Of a DNA stretch of 64,000 bases, positions 8,513 through 17,666 are shown piece after piece. This stretch comes from Candidatus Thiodiazotropha sp. (ex Monitilora ramsayi). GTDB lineage: Bacteria; Pseudomonadota; Gammaproteobacteria; Chromatiales; Chromatiaceae. The stretch lies in NCBI GenBank assembly GCA_025655595.1, contig JAHXIO010000001.1, forward strand, positions 310,001-374,000, written 5' to 3'. Position 1 is the stretch's first letter, and every line of letters starts with the position of its first letter. Below the pieces are notes generated by a model. That model did no database searches. It was not told where the DNA came from and was given only the letters and a program-made list of their open reading frames with translations. The position numbers and the translations under genes were made by a program.

Positions 8513-10432
8513 ATGTTTCATGAATATTTTGGGATTGCAGAAGATCCCTTTTCCATCACACCTGATACCCGCTATCTCTATCTGAGCGAAAGGCATCGGA
8601 ATGCCTTTGCTCACCTCCTGTATGGAGTGGCTGAAGGGGGGGGATTTGTTCAGTTGACAGGAGAGGTGGGAACCGGAAAGACCCTGTTGTGCCGTAATTT
8701 GCTGGCGCAACTGCCGAAGGAAGTCAATATCGCCCTGATCTTCAATCCTCGCCTGACGCCACTGGAGTTGGTGGCAAGCATCTGTGACGAGCTCAAAATC
8801 CTCTATCCAATCGGTTGCACAAGCATCAAGGAGATTGTCGATTTTCTCAACGCGTTTCTTTTGGAGAGCCACCGTCAGGGCAGAAGAACGGTAGTGATTA
8901 TCGATGAAGCCCAAAACCTGAGTTACGAGGCGCTGGAACAGGTCCGCTTGTTGACTAACCTGGAAACGGAAAAACAGAAGCTGATGCAAATTATCCTGGT
9001 GGGTCAGCCGGAGCTTAAAAGCGTGCTTGAACAGCCGCAACTAAGGCAACTCGCCCAGCGTATCACGGCCCGTTATCATCTCACTCCGCTATCGGCGGAT
9101 GAGACCCAGGAATACGTTCAGCATCGGCTGAGTGTCGCCGGAATGAACGATCAGCTGTTTGATTCGGCAGCATTGCGTACGCTATTCAAATTGACCGGCG
9201 GGGTTCCGCGGTTAGTCAATGTCCTCAGTAGTCGCGCCATGATGGCAGCATATGCCGCGGATACAAAGACAATCAGCGCCAGGTTGCTAAAAAGGGTTTC
9301 CAGCGAGTTGGCGGGTGTGGATACGGAACAGCCAACCAGCCACTCCTGGCGTTGGGTGGCGGCCGCTGTTTTGGTTTTGGGCCTGGGTCTGCTGTTTTTT
9401 CAACAAGGTGATGGCCTCAGGCAGTGGTTGGGGCAGACTTCATCATCGGCCGTCAGCGCGGAAACCGGGACACCCTCACCTGAAAGGGTGACGAGTGTCG
9501 TCAAGGATACCTCTGCACACACAACCACGATGGCAGAGGAAGCTGTTGCAAAGGATCCGGTCCCTGTCGAGTTGCCGGTTGAAGCTGAAAAGGCTGCTCC
9601 TGCCGTTGTTGGTACGGTTACGGAAGCTGATGCTGATGCGCCAGTCGACGTAGAGGAGGTCAGTCTGACAAATGCAGATAATGTTCTTCCAACTGGAATG
9701 AAAAATAATAGGACGAACACTAATTCTATTGATGAAGAGGTGTTGATCGGGAGTCGGCCTACTGAGGTCGATGAGGCGATATCTTCGATGACACAACCCG
9801 ACTCGGAATCGTCACTCAGTCTGATGGGGCTTCTGGGGAATCAGAACAACGCTTTCGCCACGCTTTTTGGATACTGGCAGTCTGTTTATCCCGTGGGTGA
9901 CGAGACACTCTCTGCCTGCGAGAGAGCGGAGCGGGTTGACCTCAGCTGCATCTACGGACGCGGGGATTGGCAGAATCTGGAGTATTACAACCGCCCTGCT
10001 GTGATTGAATTGTTGCTGGATGACGGGCGTAGATATCATGTCGTGGTCAGTGAACTGGATGAGCATCGCGTAACACTCGATCTGGAATCCAGGCGTTTGA
10101 CCTTCTCCCGTGGTGAAATCGAACCATTGTGGACAGGGAGCTATATCGTACTTTGGCGTCCCCCCAAGCTATCCAATGATTCGCTAAGTGTGGGTGATTG
10201 GGGGCGGGATGTGGCCTGGGTCATCTCCATGCTGGATCGTATTGAGGGGGTCTTGACTGAGTATGATCCTCGCAGGGCGAAATTTGATCGGGACCTGAAA
10301 GAGCGGGTCATGCGTTTTCAACTCTCCCAGGGACTGGTGTCAGACGGTATTGTGGGAAGAAAGACGGTTATTATGTTGAGTGTGGCGGTGTCGGACTCCA
10401 CAACACCGGTCTTGCATAGGAGCAAGAGCTGA
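8513..10432 (+). CDS. gspA: ExeA/GspA-like AAA ATPase with C-terminal peptidoglycan-binding domain
   Basis: This 639-residue protein opens with the ExeA/MshM-type sequence MFHEYFGIAEDPFSITPD. Walker A (GEVGTGKT) is at residues 50-57 and Walker B (VVIIDEAQN) at 127-135. A single membrane helix lies around residues 281-298. A low-complexity Ala/Glu/Thr-rich periplasmic linker follows, then a C-terminal peptidoglycan-binding (PG_binding_1-like) domain with FDRDLKERVMRFQLSQGLVS. In Aeromonas, ExeA and ExeB use cytoplasmic ATP hydrolysis and wall binding to help the type II secretin cross peptidoglycan. The following gspB overlaps by one base, which supports this role. Other type II genes are not in the window. 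Confidence 0.85.
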   Translation: MFHEYFGIAEDPFSITPDTRYLYLSERHRNAFAHLLYGVAEGGGFVQLTGEVGTGKTLLCRNLLAQLPKEVNIALIFNPRLTPLELVASICDELKILYPIGCTSIKEIVDFLNAFLLESHRQGRRTVVIIDEAQNLSYEALEQVRLLTNLETEKQKLMQIILVGQPELKSVLEQPQLRQLAQRITARYHLTPLSADETQEYVQHRLSVAGMNDQLFDSAALRTLFKLTGGVPRLVNVLSSRAMMAAYAADTKTISARLLKRVSSELAGVDTEQPTSHSWRWVAAAVLVLGLGLLFFQQGDGLRQWLGQTSSSAVSAETGTPSPERVTSVVKDTSAHTTTMAEEAVAKDPVPVELPVEAEKAAPAVVGTVTEADADAPVDVEEVSLTNADNVLPTGMKNNRTNTNSIDEEVLIGSRPTEVDEAISSMTQPDSESSLSLMGLLGNQNNAFATLFGYWQSVYPVGDETLSACERAERVDLSCIYGRGDWQNLEYYNRPAVIELLLDDGRRYHVVVSELDEHRVTLDLESRRLTFSRGEIEPLWTGSYIVLWRPPKLSNDSLSVGDWGRDVAWVISMLDRIEGVLTEYDPRRAKFDRDLKERVMRFQLSQGLVSDGIVGRKTVIMLSVAVSDSTTPVLHRSKS

Positions 10433-11319
10433 TGTCGTCGATACTCGAAGCGCTTGAGAAGGCAGAAGAGGAGAGGGAGCGTGAATCCGGTGTGCCTCTG
10501 AAGCCGGTTGCCACTACACCCAACAGAAAACGCTTCGAGCCGCGGACAATAGGTGTGATTGTTCTTGCGATTCTGGCGTTGAATGCCTTGATCTGGTTCT
10601 TTCTTTTGCGTGATAAACAGTTACCCCAGCCCAGGCCTGAATCCGCTTCCACAGATACGCGCGTGCAAGCGACTTCACCGGCAGTCCGGCCCGTGTCCCC
10701 CCCGAGAGAGCGCCAGACAGAAGTCGCCAAGCCGTCACCCAAGCCGGTGCTGAGCCTACCCGATCAACTCAAACGTGCCGCATCACCCAGTGCAAAACCA
10801 CTGATTGATGAGGCGGTCGTGGCCAGGCCTGAGCCTCGGCCGGAGAAAAAGAGGCCGGTTGCTCAAGCGATCAATACACCTGTGGAGACAGAAAGCACCG
10901 ATCCATTGGAAGAGGACGGAAGCGACCAGGCTGTGATAAAGAAACCTATGGACGGCAAGGATGGAAAAGCCCATCAAGAGATGGTTACAAGCCAGTCCGG
11001 GGCGGAGGTGGCTGAGGACCGGCCTTTTCCTGTGGAGCCAGTGGAAACACCGATGGCGGTTGAAACGGATTTGGCGGTAACTGAACAAATACCCCTGGTA
11101 TGGGAGCTACCCCAGGATCTCAGAGAGAAGATACTGCAGTTGAAAAGCAGCATTCACGTCTATTCAGAGATCCCGGAGCAGCGTTTCGTCATCATCAACA
11201 TGAAACGCTATCAGGAAGGTGACAGCATGCGTCCCGATGGGTTTCGACTTGAACGGATCGACCGTGACGGTATTGTGATCGATCACGGTGACGGGCTCGT
11301 GCGCCTGCAGCGCCGATAA
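10432..11319 (+). CDS. gspB: general secretion pathway protein GspB
   Basis: A 295-residue bitopic inner-membrane protein that starts MSSILEALEKAEEERERESG, the typical GspB beginning. It has one membrane helix around residues 39-58, a long Pro/Glu-rich periplasmic linker, and the conserved GspB C-terminal domain (LKSSIHVYSEIPEQRFVIIN through RLERIDRDGIVIDHGDG). GspB partners GspA in assembling the type II secretin. Its ATG shares a base with the gspA stop (TGATG), so the two are made together. The end of the gene faces a convergent gene 16 bases away. Confidence 0.9.
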   Translation: MSSILEALEKAEEERERESGVPLKPVATTPNRKRFEPRTIGVIVLAILALNALIWFFLLRDKQLPQPRPESASTDTRVQATSPAVRPVSPPRERQTEVAKPSPKPVLSLPDQLKRAASPSAKPLIDEAVVARPEPRPEKKRPVAQAINTPVETESTDPLEEDGSDQAVIKKPMDGKDGKAHQEMVTSQSGAEVAEDRPFPVEPVETPMAVETDLAVTEQIPLVWELPQDLREKILQLKSSIHVYSEIPEQRFVIINMKRYQEGDSMRPDGFRLERIDRDGIVIDHGDGLVRLQRR

Positions 11320-11335
11320 CCGGGACCACTAGGTC

Positions 11336-12481
11336 CTAGGGTACGCTGCAGAGAATGGCGCAATCCTTACCCTGCTGTTTTGCTTGCAAGGTTCGCTTAT
11401 CCAGTAACTCGAGCAGACTGTGTATATCCTCAATGCCATCGCTCCAGCGTTCGACTACGCCTATGCTCGCTGTTACCGGCTTACCGTCCGGCAATGTGCC
11501 GATACCGTTGCTACGAATGCGGTTGACAGTGATGGTGGCCCCGTCGCAGTCGGTGCTGGGCAGTATCAGCAGAAAGCTTTTTTCTCCCCAGCGCACTAGG
11601 AGATCGTTGTTTCTCAGATCGTCCCGCAAGATGTCGGCGGCTTCCAATATCACATGGTCGTAGGTGGCATATTCGTAAGTGTCGATGATCGACTGCATAT
11701 CGTCCACGGAGACCAGCGTCACAGAAAGGGGTTGGTTATTGAGTGTTGCCTTCTCAAACTCCCTGTTGAGATTCTCCATGCCGGACCTGCGGGTAAGTGC
11801 GCCGGTAATCGGATCGAAGTCAGTCCGACTGATCAACGAGATCATGTACTGTAGCTGCAGTGTTGAGGAGAAGAAGACAATGCCGAGGATGATAAAAAGC
11901 AACCATACCGTTGGCAGGAGTTGCAACATATCCGTGTCGGCGTAGAAGCCCCAACCGGTAATGGTGATAAGCGTTAAAGGCAGGGTCAGTAGGGCACCCT
12001 CCATTGCCGTGAGAGGGAAGAGCCCAAGCAGACCAATGGCGATATAGGGCAAAAGAGCGTAGAGCTGAATCGCCAGGTGATTGGTGCTGTTATCGGGCAG
12101 TGACAGTACATAGTGAGCTGAGGCGAAAAAAGTGATCGGCAGATTGACCAGCAGCAGGCTCATGGCGATCCAGCTGTTCCGATGTGTGCAGGCAACGTTC
12201 CAATTGCGTGCTTGCAGTATGAAGGCAAATGTGGATAGGAGGCGGATCGCGAGAATGGGGAACAGAATGTCACTAGGGAGAAGCATGACATCGACAACCG
12301 CCCAGAGAGGTACCAGCAGTGCGAACAGTGTTGCGAGAAATCTGACCCGGTCAAGTATCAGCCGACTGCGATGTTCCTGCAGAAAGCCGGGGTGTTCGTC
12401 TGGTGTTATCAGATCCAGCAGTTGATCCAGGGAGTGTATCCGGTAGGTGGTGGCCAGATGGTTAAGTAGGCGTTTAATCAT
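11336..12481 (-). CDS. membrane protein with degenerate GGDEF domain
   Basis: The protein has 381 residues: about six membrane helices between residues 45 and 210, then a GGDEF-fold domain starting at FDPITGALTRRSGMENL. The active-site signature that should read GG(D/E)EF is WGEKS within LLVRWGEKSFLLI, so diguanylate cyclase activity is unlikely. The rest of the fold is kept (ASIGV near the end, Lys-rich tail). It may act as a nucleotide or protein sensor instead. The gene converges on gspB and shares the minus strand with the thioesterase gene upstream of it, with 36 bases between them. Confidence 0.8.
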   Translation of the reverse strand: MIKRLLNHLATTYRIHSLDQLLDLITPDEHPGFLQEHRSRLILDRVRFLATLFALLVPLWAVVDVMLLPSDILFPILAIRLLSTFAFILQARNWNVACTHRNSWIAMSLLLVNLPITFFASAHYVLSLPDNSTNHLAIQLYALLPYIAIGLLGLFPLTAMEGALLTLPLTLITITGWGFYADTDMLQLLPTVWLLFIILGIVFFSSTLQLQYMISLISRTDFDPITGALTRRSGMENLNREFEKATLNNQPLSVTLVSVDDMQSIIDTYEYATYDHVILEAADILRDDLRNNDLLVRWGEKSFLLILPSTDCDGATITVNRIRSNGIGTLPDGKPVTASIGVVERWSDGIEDIHSLLELLDKRTLQAKQQGKDCAILCSVP

Positions 12482-12517
12482 AGGCGTGTATCTGATGCAT
12501 TTGCTGAATGTGGCAGT

Positions 12518-12913
12518 TTAATCAATGGCAGTACCCTTTTGCGGTATTACTTTGGGCTTTCCTTGGATGTCCAGCGCGACAAAGGTGAATTTCGCTTCCG
12601 TTACTTTGTCTCTGATGCCTATGCGTTGTCTTCTGGCCCAAGCTTCAACGTGAATCTCCATCGAGGTATTTCCCACTCGGTCCACTGTGGTGTAGACACA
12701 GAGGACATCCCCCACCTTAACCGGTTGGATAAAACTCATGGAGTTGACCGCTACAGTAACCACGCGACCGTTGGCCCTTGAGCCGGCACATATGCCGGCA
12801 GCCAGATCCATCTGTGACATTACCCAGCCTCCAAAAATATCCCCGGAGGGGTTGGCGTCGGCGGGCATGGCTAAGATTCTGGTCATGAGTTCGCCGGTGG
12901 GTTTCTCCTGCAT
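12518..12913 (-). CDS. yciA: acyl-CoA thioesterase, YciA type
   Basis: A hot-dog fold thioesterase of 131 residues. The family core is clear: KPTGELMTRILAMPADANPSG, then GDIFGGWVMSQMDLAAG carrying the catalytic Asp, then FIQPVKVGDVLCVY. YciA hydrolyses a broad set of acyl-CoA esters in the cytoplasm. I placed the start at the ATG at 12913 because GAGG lies six bases upstream, and homologues begin just before the KPxGEL motif; an upstream ATG at 12943 would add ten residues. It may be co-transcribed with the degenerate GGDEF gene downstream. Confidence 0.88.
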   Translation of the reverse strand: MQEKPTGELMTRILAMPADANPSGDIFGGWVMSQMDLAAGICAGSRANGRVVTVAVNSMSFIQPVKVGDVLCVYTTVDRVGNTSMEIHVEAWARRQRIGIRDKVTEAKFTFVALDIQGKPKVIPQKGTAID

Positions 12914-13112
12914 CGCCAGCCTCTTTGTTTGCAGATGAGCCAAGCATAGAGTTTGCTGCAGGGGAAGGCAATTAAGAAGTCTTAAGGAAAGAGGTGGTTC
13001 TCAAGTTTGAGTGCTGATGAAGTTGGATGCCCTGCTGCACTTGAAGAGGTGGCATCATGGGTCAATGGGCATGATGAATGAGGTGATGCGATCCTATTCA
13101 AAGGGCTATGCA

Positions 13113-13148
13113 GAAAAAAAACCGGCAACGGCCGAAGCCGTTACCGGT
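13113..13148 (-). terminator. intrinsic terminator of the DUF5666-type gene
   Basis: On the minus strand, a 12-base stem with one mismatch (ACCGGTAACGGC / GCCGTTGCCGGT) closes on a TTCG tetraloop and is followed by a run of eight T. It lies 17 bases after the stop of the lipoprotein gene, an ideal rho-independent terminator. Confidence 0.9.
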
Positions 13149-13164
13149 GATAGGGGAAAGTGGA

Positions 13165-14580
13165 TCAGGAGCTGCTGTCAGAGTCGATCTGTAAAGAATC
13201 GATGTCTCCGTCATAGCCCGCGTCTGTCGCTTTGACCTTGTCGCCTGTGCTTGGCGTCGTCGAGGCGCTGTGTGTGAATACAATACCGAGCAGGGTGATT
13301 GTTGTTGCATCCGCTGAGTCAACCGGCGCTTCAATCACCAGCGGAGTAGATGAGTCATCCTCGCGCTCGATACTGTGGGCATAGTAGCTGCCACCGCCGT
13401 TTGCGGAGAGCTCGACCTCTACATAGTCGTTCACGTTGAGCTCATTGAGGGTGAAGCTGCCGTCCCCGTCGCCGCTACTGTCGTAAGAGGAGCTATCCTC
13501 GAAGGATGTAGAGTTATCGGTTGTGAACGTCAGGGTTTCACCATTACCCAGATCAATGGTAACACTGCCGTTTTTCGGATCGCCGTCAGAGCTGACATCC
13601 GTAACAAGTGCCTTTATCTCAATTTCGCCATCCTCACGCTCAACCTCATAGACAACGAGGGTACCGTCGACCATGTGGCCTTCTACCTCGACTTCAGTGC
13701 CGATCAGCTGAGGATCTACCGGATCGTTGAAGACAACGGGAATGCCATTGACGGTGTAACCATCCACATCATTGCCCATCAGGATTCCTCTGATCTCGGC
13801 ATCGTGGTGGTCGTCACTATCGTCGATCAGGTCATCGTCATCAGGCTCTATTTTTACCACCTCAAGATTGCCGCCATTGTCGACCAGTTCAATCTCGACA
13901 TATGTGCCGACAGGATCGCTTGGCAGATCGGAGTCGATCTCAACACTGCTGCTGATGTCATAGGGGCCGGCGGTGCTACCGTTTTTCAGCTCGATGGTGA
14001 TGGTCGATCCGTCGTATTGTGTAACAGTGCCTTTTATCTCGTAATCTTTATCGCTGTCGGATTGTAATTCGATTCGAGATGCGACGATTTGTGTGCCGTC
14101 GAAGAAACCGCTGACTTCAATCTCCCGGCCCTCGGTTAGACCCGAATAACTGGCTCCGTCATCGAAGACTGTGCTGTTGGCATCTGCGCTGACTGCCATG
14201 CCGAAGATTGTGAAGGTAGTGGTATCGCCGTTTACCACGACACTTCCAGCATCGATCGGTCCCTCGAGATCATCGTCGTAGTAGATGCTGTCTGCGGAGC
14301 CGGTTCTACCATCGCTGTTTACACGGCCAACCACTTTGACCTTCATGCCGACACCAAGTGCGCTGTCGTCTGAGGCCGGCTGGTCGTCTACGTGGTAGCT
14401 GGCGTGGGAGGTGTCATATTTAACGCCGTTGACGTAAACGCTACCAAATCCATCGATCTTCCCAATGCTGGTTGTCGCATTGGTTGTGCTCGCAGAACCT
14501 CCTCCGCCGCCACCACAAGCGGTGAGCAGACCTGCAGTGGATAGGGCTGACATAACCATGAATAATTTTTTCAGTTTCAT
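13165..14580 (-). CDS. DUF5666-type repeat lipoprotein
   Basis: This is a 471-residue exported protein. The N-terminus is a lipoprotein signal with lipobox LLTAC and cysteine 22, followed by a Gly-rich spacer. The rest is a chain of small beta-barrel-like repeats of the DUF5666 kind: 'IGKIDGFGSVYVNGVKYDT', 'IKGTVTQYDGSTITIEL', 'EIRGILMGNDVDGYTVNG', and so on, each a short OB-like strand set. It is very acidic, rich in Asp and Ser, typical of surface or periplasmic proteins. No enzyme motif is visible. It stands alone, with its own terminator and a palindrome upstream of the start. Confidence 0.82.
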   Translation of the reverse strand: MKLKKLFMVMSALSTAGLLTACGGGGGGSASTTNATTSIGKIDGFGSVYVNGVKYDTSHASYHVDDQPASDDSALGVGMKVKVVGRVNSDGRTGSADSIYYDDDLEGPIDAGSVVVNGDTTTFTIFGMAVSADANSTVFDDGASYSGLTEGREIEVSGFFDGTQIVASRIELQSDSDKDYEIKGTVTQYDGSTITIELKNGSTAGPYDISSSVEIDSDLPSDPVGTYVEIELVDNGGNLEVVKIEPDDDDLIDDSDDHHDAEIRGILMGNDVDGYTVNGIPVVFNDPVDPQLIGTEVEVEGHMVDGTLVVYEVEREDGEIEIKALVTDVSSDGDPKNGSVTIDLGNGETLTFTTDNSTSFEDSSSYDSSGDGDGSFTLNELNVNDYVEVELSANGGGSYYAHSIEREDDSSTPLVIEAPVDSADATTITLLGIVFTHSASTTPSTGDKVKATDAGYDGDIDSLQIDSDSSS

Positions 14581-14832
14581 CTCGTTCCTTCCTGTATACC
14601 GAGTTAAAGAGTCATTTAATAATGATCGAATTTTATTTTAGAAACTGGGAATTTTTTCCCAATATTGTTATGTGAGAGAGTTTAACCAAAATATTCCGTA
14701 TTTCAAGTTTTTTTACTGCAGAGTTGCTTGTGACGTCTCTGAAGCAGAGATAAAATTGCTAAAAATGCTGGTATGACAATTGGTTAGCTGGTCGCGCCGT
14801 TTTCGGCCATGCAAGCCAATTCGGAGCGGATA
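14581..14832. promoter_or_regulatory. intergenic region with operator-like palindrome
   Basis: This AT-rich divergent region lies between the lipoprotein gene (minus) and a small exported protein (plus). At 14646-14661 there is an inverted repeat, TGGGAA-TTTT-TTCCCA, which could be a regulator binding site for the minus-strand gene. No protein is assigned to it. Confidence 0.4.
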
Positions 14833-15438
14833 ATGATGAGAAGAAGGGGGTTTGTGGCGCTTGTTTTGATGGCGGCCCTGCTGCTGGTGGCCTATCGTAT
14901 CTATTTCACGGACCAGGTCGTGGTGATCCAGCCCTGGTATGAGGGACAGGACATCACCGAGGGCGATGGCCCGGTACCATTCAATGTCAGGTCAGGGATT
15001 AGGCTTAAATACCCAGAGCGGGATGACAATGAAGACCTGCCGAGTGATGTCTACCGAAGGTATATAGAGTCTGCCAGACAAGATTATTTTGACTTAAGCC
15101 TGCTTACCCTGTCTTCACAGGCAATGTTTGAGAACAGCGCGCCATCCGGTGAGCAGCTTAGAAACAGTGTAGCCACCTATCAGGAGTGTATCGGTACCGA
15201 GGAGGTTGCGGATGGGGATTTTGCCGTACTGCGTTTTCCTCCCGCATTGAGGCTCTGTCACCCACTTTTTTTCAAACGGGAGCAGGGTCTGTGGCGACTC
15301 GATTTTGCGACAATGCGGGATGCGATAAGCCACAATCACCGGAATTACTGGCACTTCAGTCAGGGGGAGGCTCCCGCAGTATACGCTTTTGCCTTTGCGG
15401 GATGGTCGTTCGACTCGAATGGTTATCCAATCGATTAA
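14833..15438 (+). CDS. membrane-anchored protein of unknown function
   Basis: This protein of about 201 residues has an N-terminal helix (FVALVLMAALLLVAYRIYF), so it is likely anchored in the inner membrane facing the periplasm. The remainder is soluble, with two cysteines (YQECIG, RLCHPLFF) that could form a disulfide. The ATG at 14833 was chosen because GGAG lies six bases before it; an upstream ATG at 14809 has no ribosome site. It ends 18 bases before the patatin gene and is probably co-transcribed with it. I do not recognise the family. Confidence 0.65.
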   Translation: MMRRRGFVALVLMAALLLVAYRIYFTDQVVVIQPWYEGQDITEGDGPVPFNVRSGIRLKYPERDDNEDLPSDVYRRYIESARQDYFDLSLLTLSSQAMFENSAPSGEQLRNSVATYQECIGTEEVADGDFAVLRFPPALRLCHPLFFKREQGLWRLDFATMRDAISHNHRNYWHFSQGEAPAVYAFAFAGWSFDSNGYPID

Positions 15439-15456
15439 CAGATCAGGTCTAAGGGA

Positions 15457-16401
15457 ATGAGAAAGAGTACCAATGACAAGCCAAAAATCGCCATTGCGCT
15501 GGGAAGTGGTGCAGCACGGGGGTGGTCGCATATTGGTGTTTTTCGAGGTCTGATGGCGCTCGATATTGAGCCTGAAATTATCGCAGGCAGTTCAGTGGGG
15601 GCATTGGTTGGTGCTGCATATGCGGCAGACCAGATTGTCAGACTTGAAGAGTGGGCCAGGGCGCTGGACTGGAAGGGGATCCTTAAATATCTGGATCCCA
15701 GCCTGCTGGGAGGGGGGTTGATCGAAGGTGAGAAGCTTTCCGATCTGGTTGGGCGTTATGTAAAGGACCTCTCCTTCGAGGATCTACCTCGTCGTCTCGG
15801 GGTAGTGGCAACTGAGTTGGAAACCGGACGTGAGATCTGGTTTCGCGAAGGCCCGGTGATCGAGGCGGTTCGCGCCTCCATCGGTCTCCCAGGGCTCTTC
15901 ACCCCTCTGCAGAGGGAAGGCCGATGGCTGGTTGACGGGGGGTTGACGAACCCCGTGCCGGTATCACTGTGTAAGGCGATGGGCGCAGATATCGTGATTG
16001 CGGTTAATCTCAATGGTGACATCCTGGGTCGTCACTTTCGGCATGGAGGCAATGCCGGGTCAATGGATGATCAACAGGAGAAGACAGATATATGGGAACG
16101 GATCGCCGGACAGGTCAAGAGTACCCTCAATACCCGTAAGGAGGAGCTCTTCTCTCGACTGCTTGGTCAGAGTCGAAACAGCCCAGGCTTGTATGATGTG
16201 ATTGCCAGTTCGATCAATGTGATGCAGGACAGGATTACACGCAGCCGTATGGCCGGCGACCCGCCTGATATCATCATCACGCCGAGGCTTTCCAACTTTG
16301 GCCTGATGGAGTTCGATCGCGCAGCAGAGGCGATTGAAGAGGGTCGGGCCGCGGTGGAGCGGATGAGGCCTGCGCTGGAGACGTTGTTATCACACTATTG
16401 A
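15457..16401 (+). CDS. patatin-like phospholipase (RssA-type)
   Basis: A 314-residue patatin-family serine hydrolase. It shows the oxyanion segment GSGAARGWSHIGV, the nucleophile elbow GSSVG at residues 44-48 (Ser46) and the second catalytic element VDGG (Asp) in RWLVDGGLTNPVPV. This Ser-Asp dyad hydrolyses acyl esters of phospholipids or other lipids. There is no signal peptide, so it is cytoplasmic or peripherally membrane-bound. The C-terminal third (residues 200-314) is extended relative to minimal RssA proteins. It converges with the next gene; the two stops are a single base apart. Confidence 0.9.
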   Translation: MRKSTNDKPKIAIALGSGAARGWSHIGVFRGLMALDIEPEIIAGSSVGALVGAAYAADQIVRLEEWARALDWKGILKYLDPSLLGGGLIEGEKLSDLVGRYVKDLSFEDLPRRLGVVATELETGREIWFREGPVIEAVRASIGLPGLFTPLQREGRWLVDGGLTNPVPVSLCKAMGADIVIAVNLNGDILGRHFRHGGNAGSMDDQQEKTDIWERIAGQVKSTLNTRKEELFSRLLGQSRNSPGLYDVIASSINVMQDRITRSRMAGDPPDIIITPRLSNFGLMEFDRAAEAIEEGRAAVERMRPALETLLSHY

Positions 16402-16402
16402 G

Positions 16403-17287
16403 CTACTCGTTAACAAAAGGGTAGAAGGGCTCGTTCACTTGCCTGCGAGTGGGTTCTTCCTGCAGCATCCTGGCTTTTACCCGGGTCACGGTCAGGCCTT
16501 TGTCATCATAGAGCTTGGGAAACAGACGGTAGACACGATTGGTCTCCAGAGGGCGTTTCCATGCCGCCGGCTCAAGGCGTCTCCTCAGGTTGTCATCCAG
16601 GTTGAGTTGGAGTAGCCAGGGGGCTTGCCAATTGAAATAGTCCAAAACGAGTTCTTGTTGTTTCGGCTTGGACCACTCACTTTGCAGCAACAGTGGAGGG
16701 AAGGCTGCTGCTGGGAGGCGTGTTCCATTGGTGTCGATTCCGTCTCCTGATGTTACCCGTTCGAACCAGCAGGCCGTGGGTGTTTGGCCCGCAGTTTGAC
16801 GGATGAGCGTTGTAAGATCACTGATACTTCCTGCTTCGGAGTGGAGACTGCGACCCGATGCGCCGCCGGGATACCAGGTGGGTGACTCGACTTCACGTAA
16901 TGTGTCATCGGTAAGTTTGCTATCAAGTAGTGCTAGAGGCAGTTGACTCTTTCCGTGCAGCAGCCAGCATTCGTAGCGATCGGCAAGAGGGAACGGGATG
17001 GATGACGCATGAGATTCAAGTGCATCGATCAACGTATCCCCGATAGACTCGATTAAATTTGAGCTGGAAGCACCACGGATCTTGGATCTTTGACGCCCCT
17101 CTGCACAATTCCAGTTGCCATAGCGAACCTCGGAAAGGCCTGTATGACTGATGATGCGTTCATCAGCCACATAGAGCTTCCACTCGAACCCATCCATGCT
17201 TTCGGCGATACCGCCAGGGATGGAGATAACCTGTTGAACTCCGTGAAAAGGGGAGAGAAGCCTGCGACTGTAGCGTTTTGTCTGCAT
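16403..17287 (-). CDS. conserved-looking protein of unknown function
   Basis: A 294-residue soluble protein without signal peptide, membrane helix or a motif I recognise. It reads like a normal globular protein throughout (SMDGFEWKLYVADERIISHTG, then DRYECWLLHGKSQLPLALLD, and FNWQAPWLLQLNLDDNLRRR). The start at 17287 has a weak ribosome site, and the sequence is coherent from there. It converges with the patatin gene. No function is proposed. Confidence 0.65.
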   Translation of the reverse strand: MQTKRYSRRLLSPFHGVQQVISIPGGIAESMDGFEWKLYVADERIISHTGLSEVRYGNWNCAEGRQRSKIRGASSSNLIESIGDTLIDALESHASSIPFPLADRYECWLLHGKSQLPLALLDSKLTDDTLREVESPTWYPGGASGRSLHSEAGSISDLTTLIRQTAGQTPTACWFERVTSGDGIDTNGTRLPAAAFPPLLLQSEWSKPKQQELVLDYFNWQAPWLLQLNLDDNLRRRLEPAAWKRPLETNRVYRLFPKLYDDKGLTVTRVKARMLQEEPTRRQVNEPFYPFVNE

Positions 17288-17611
17288 ATTTTAATTTTGG
17301 TTTGCGGTTCGATAAAGCTCAAGGTTGTGCAACATTTGAATGTTATGGGTTATCTAGGCTGAAGCTTGGCAACTGCTCATAACTTATCCCTGGTAGATAA
17401 AGGATGAGCGGCGGGAACTAATTTCTATTTTGAGCTTGATGAGCCAATGTTGAATGGAGTTAGGGTAAATCGGCACTTAGGGTCAAACTGACGAGCTGTT
17501 TCATCAGTGTTAACAATTGAACCTCTGTCTGGTGTCGGCTTTTTTTACTAGGTGGAATGAGTTTCGTGGAGCATAAATTATAAGAGATTGATTTATATGA
17601 TGATTTGTGTG
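17288..17611. other. intergenic region without gene
   Basis: This AT-rich spacer separates two divergent genes. I find no reading frame of merit. The right-hand edge leads directly into the sigma-54 promoter of the PEP-CTERM gene; sequences further left could hold enhancer sites, but none is recognisable. Confidence 0.5.
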
Positions 17612-17628
17612 TTGGCATCTTAGTTGCT
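17612..17628 (+). promoter_or_regulatory. sigma-54 (-24/-12) promoter of the PEP-CTERM gene
   Basis: The sequence TTGGCATCTTAGTTGCT has the RpoN elements TTGGCA and TTGCT with GG and GC exactly twelve bases apart. Transcription would begin at about 17639. PEP-CTERM genes in exosortase-encoding bacteria are often RpoN-dependent (PrsK/PrsR system), so the site fits its context. It also rules out translation from the ATG at 17634. Confidence 0.75.
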
Positions 17629-17666
17629 AAAAGATGCACATATCGTTTTTTTTACCGGAGCTGGAT

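Noticed and set aside
13375-14067. A 230-codon frame antisense to the DUF5666-type gene
   Set aside because: It mirrors the Asp/Val-rich repeats of the lipoprotein. No start signal and no domain.
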